From the NCBI GenBank assembly GCA_964605205.1, contig CAZSBL010000189.1:1-5351 (forward strand): a stretch of 5,351 nucleotides of DNA. Reading direction: 5' to 3'. The stretch is from JAWVYT01 sp964605205. Lineage in GTDB: Bacteria > Gemmatimonadota > Gemmatimonadetes > Longimicrobiales > RSA9. Each line of letters begins with the position of its first letter. The stretch's first letter is position 1. The position numbers and the translations under genes are program-made. Of the stretch, positions 5,343-5,351 are shown in pieces. The notes under the pieces are model-generated. The model made no database searches, had not been told where the DNA came from, and saw only the letters and a program-made list of their open reading frames with translations.

Positions 5343-5351
5343 GAGGTTAGC

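Overview
The window is GC-rich bacterial DNA with G/C-biased third codon positions and AGGAG/GGAGG ribosome sites. Its gene types are a swivel-first aconitase-family hydro-lyase, an exported S9 peptidase of the TolB-like propeller type, an M55 D-aminopeptidase relative and a Tat-exported DUF362 protein. That mix recalls Gemmatimonadota or a similar peptide-consuming environmental lineage. This placement is an inference from gene content only.

Layout, left to right. (1) 1-817, minus strand: the N-terminal 272 residues of a single-chain aconitase/isopropylmalate-dehydratase-like enzyme, running off the left edge. (2) 901-1254, plus strand: an open but collapsed M55 (DppA-type) D-aminopeptidase. 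Three pieces of the family are fused in frame, and the segments carrying three of the five zinc ligands are missing. (3) 1413-3473, plus strand: a complete 686-residue secreted S9 serine peptidase with intact catalytic triad S546/D625/H657. (4) 3513-3722, minus strand: the C-terminal half of a TlpA-like thioredoxin-fold protein without its CxxC half. It converges on the S9 gene across an 11-bp GC-rich hairpin. (5) 3723-4349: a 627-bp gene-free, repeat-rich stretch. (6) 4350-5342, plus strand: a complete 330-residue DUF362 protein with a twin-arginine signal.

The most unusual signal is a family of five related 29-bp elements starting ACCAACA (GCCAACA in one copy). One lies upstream of the S9 gene (1296-1324), one upstream of the DUF362 gene (4143-4171), and three lie in inverted orientation upstream of the minus-strand thioredoxin remnant (3865-4006). 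Every copy points toward the gene it precedes. This suggests a shared promoter, operator or leader module, or a small dispersed repeat. I do not recognise it.

The S9 peptidase and DUF362 protein look functional and exported. The M55 and thioredoxin pieces look like decaying neighbours. With the repeats, this gives a picture of an accessory region remodelled by deletions between two intact exported-protein genes.
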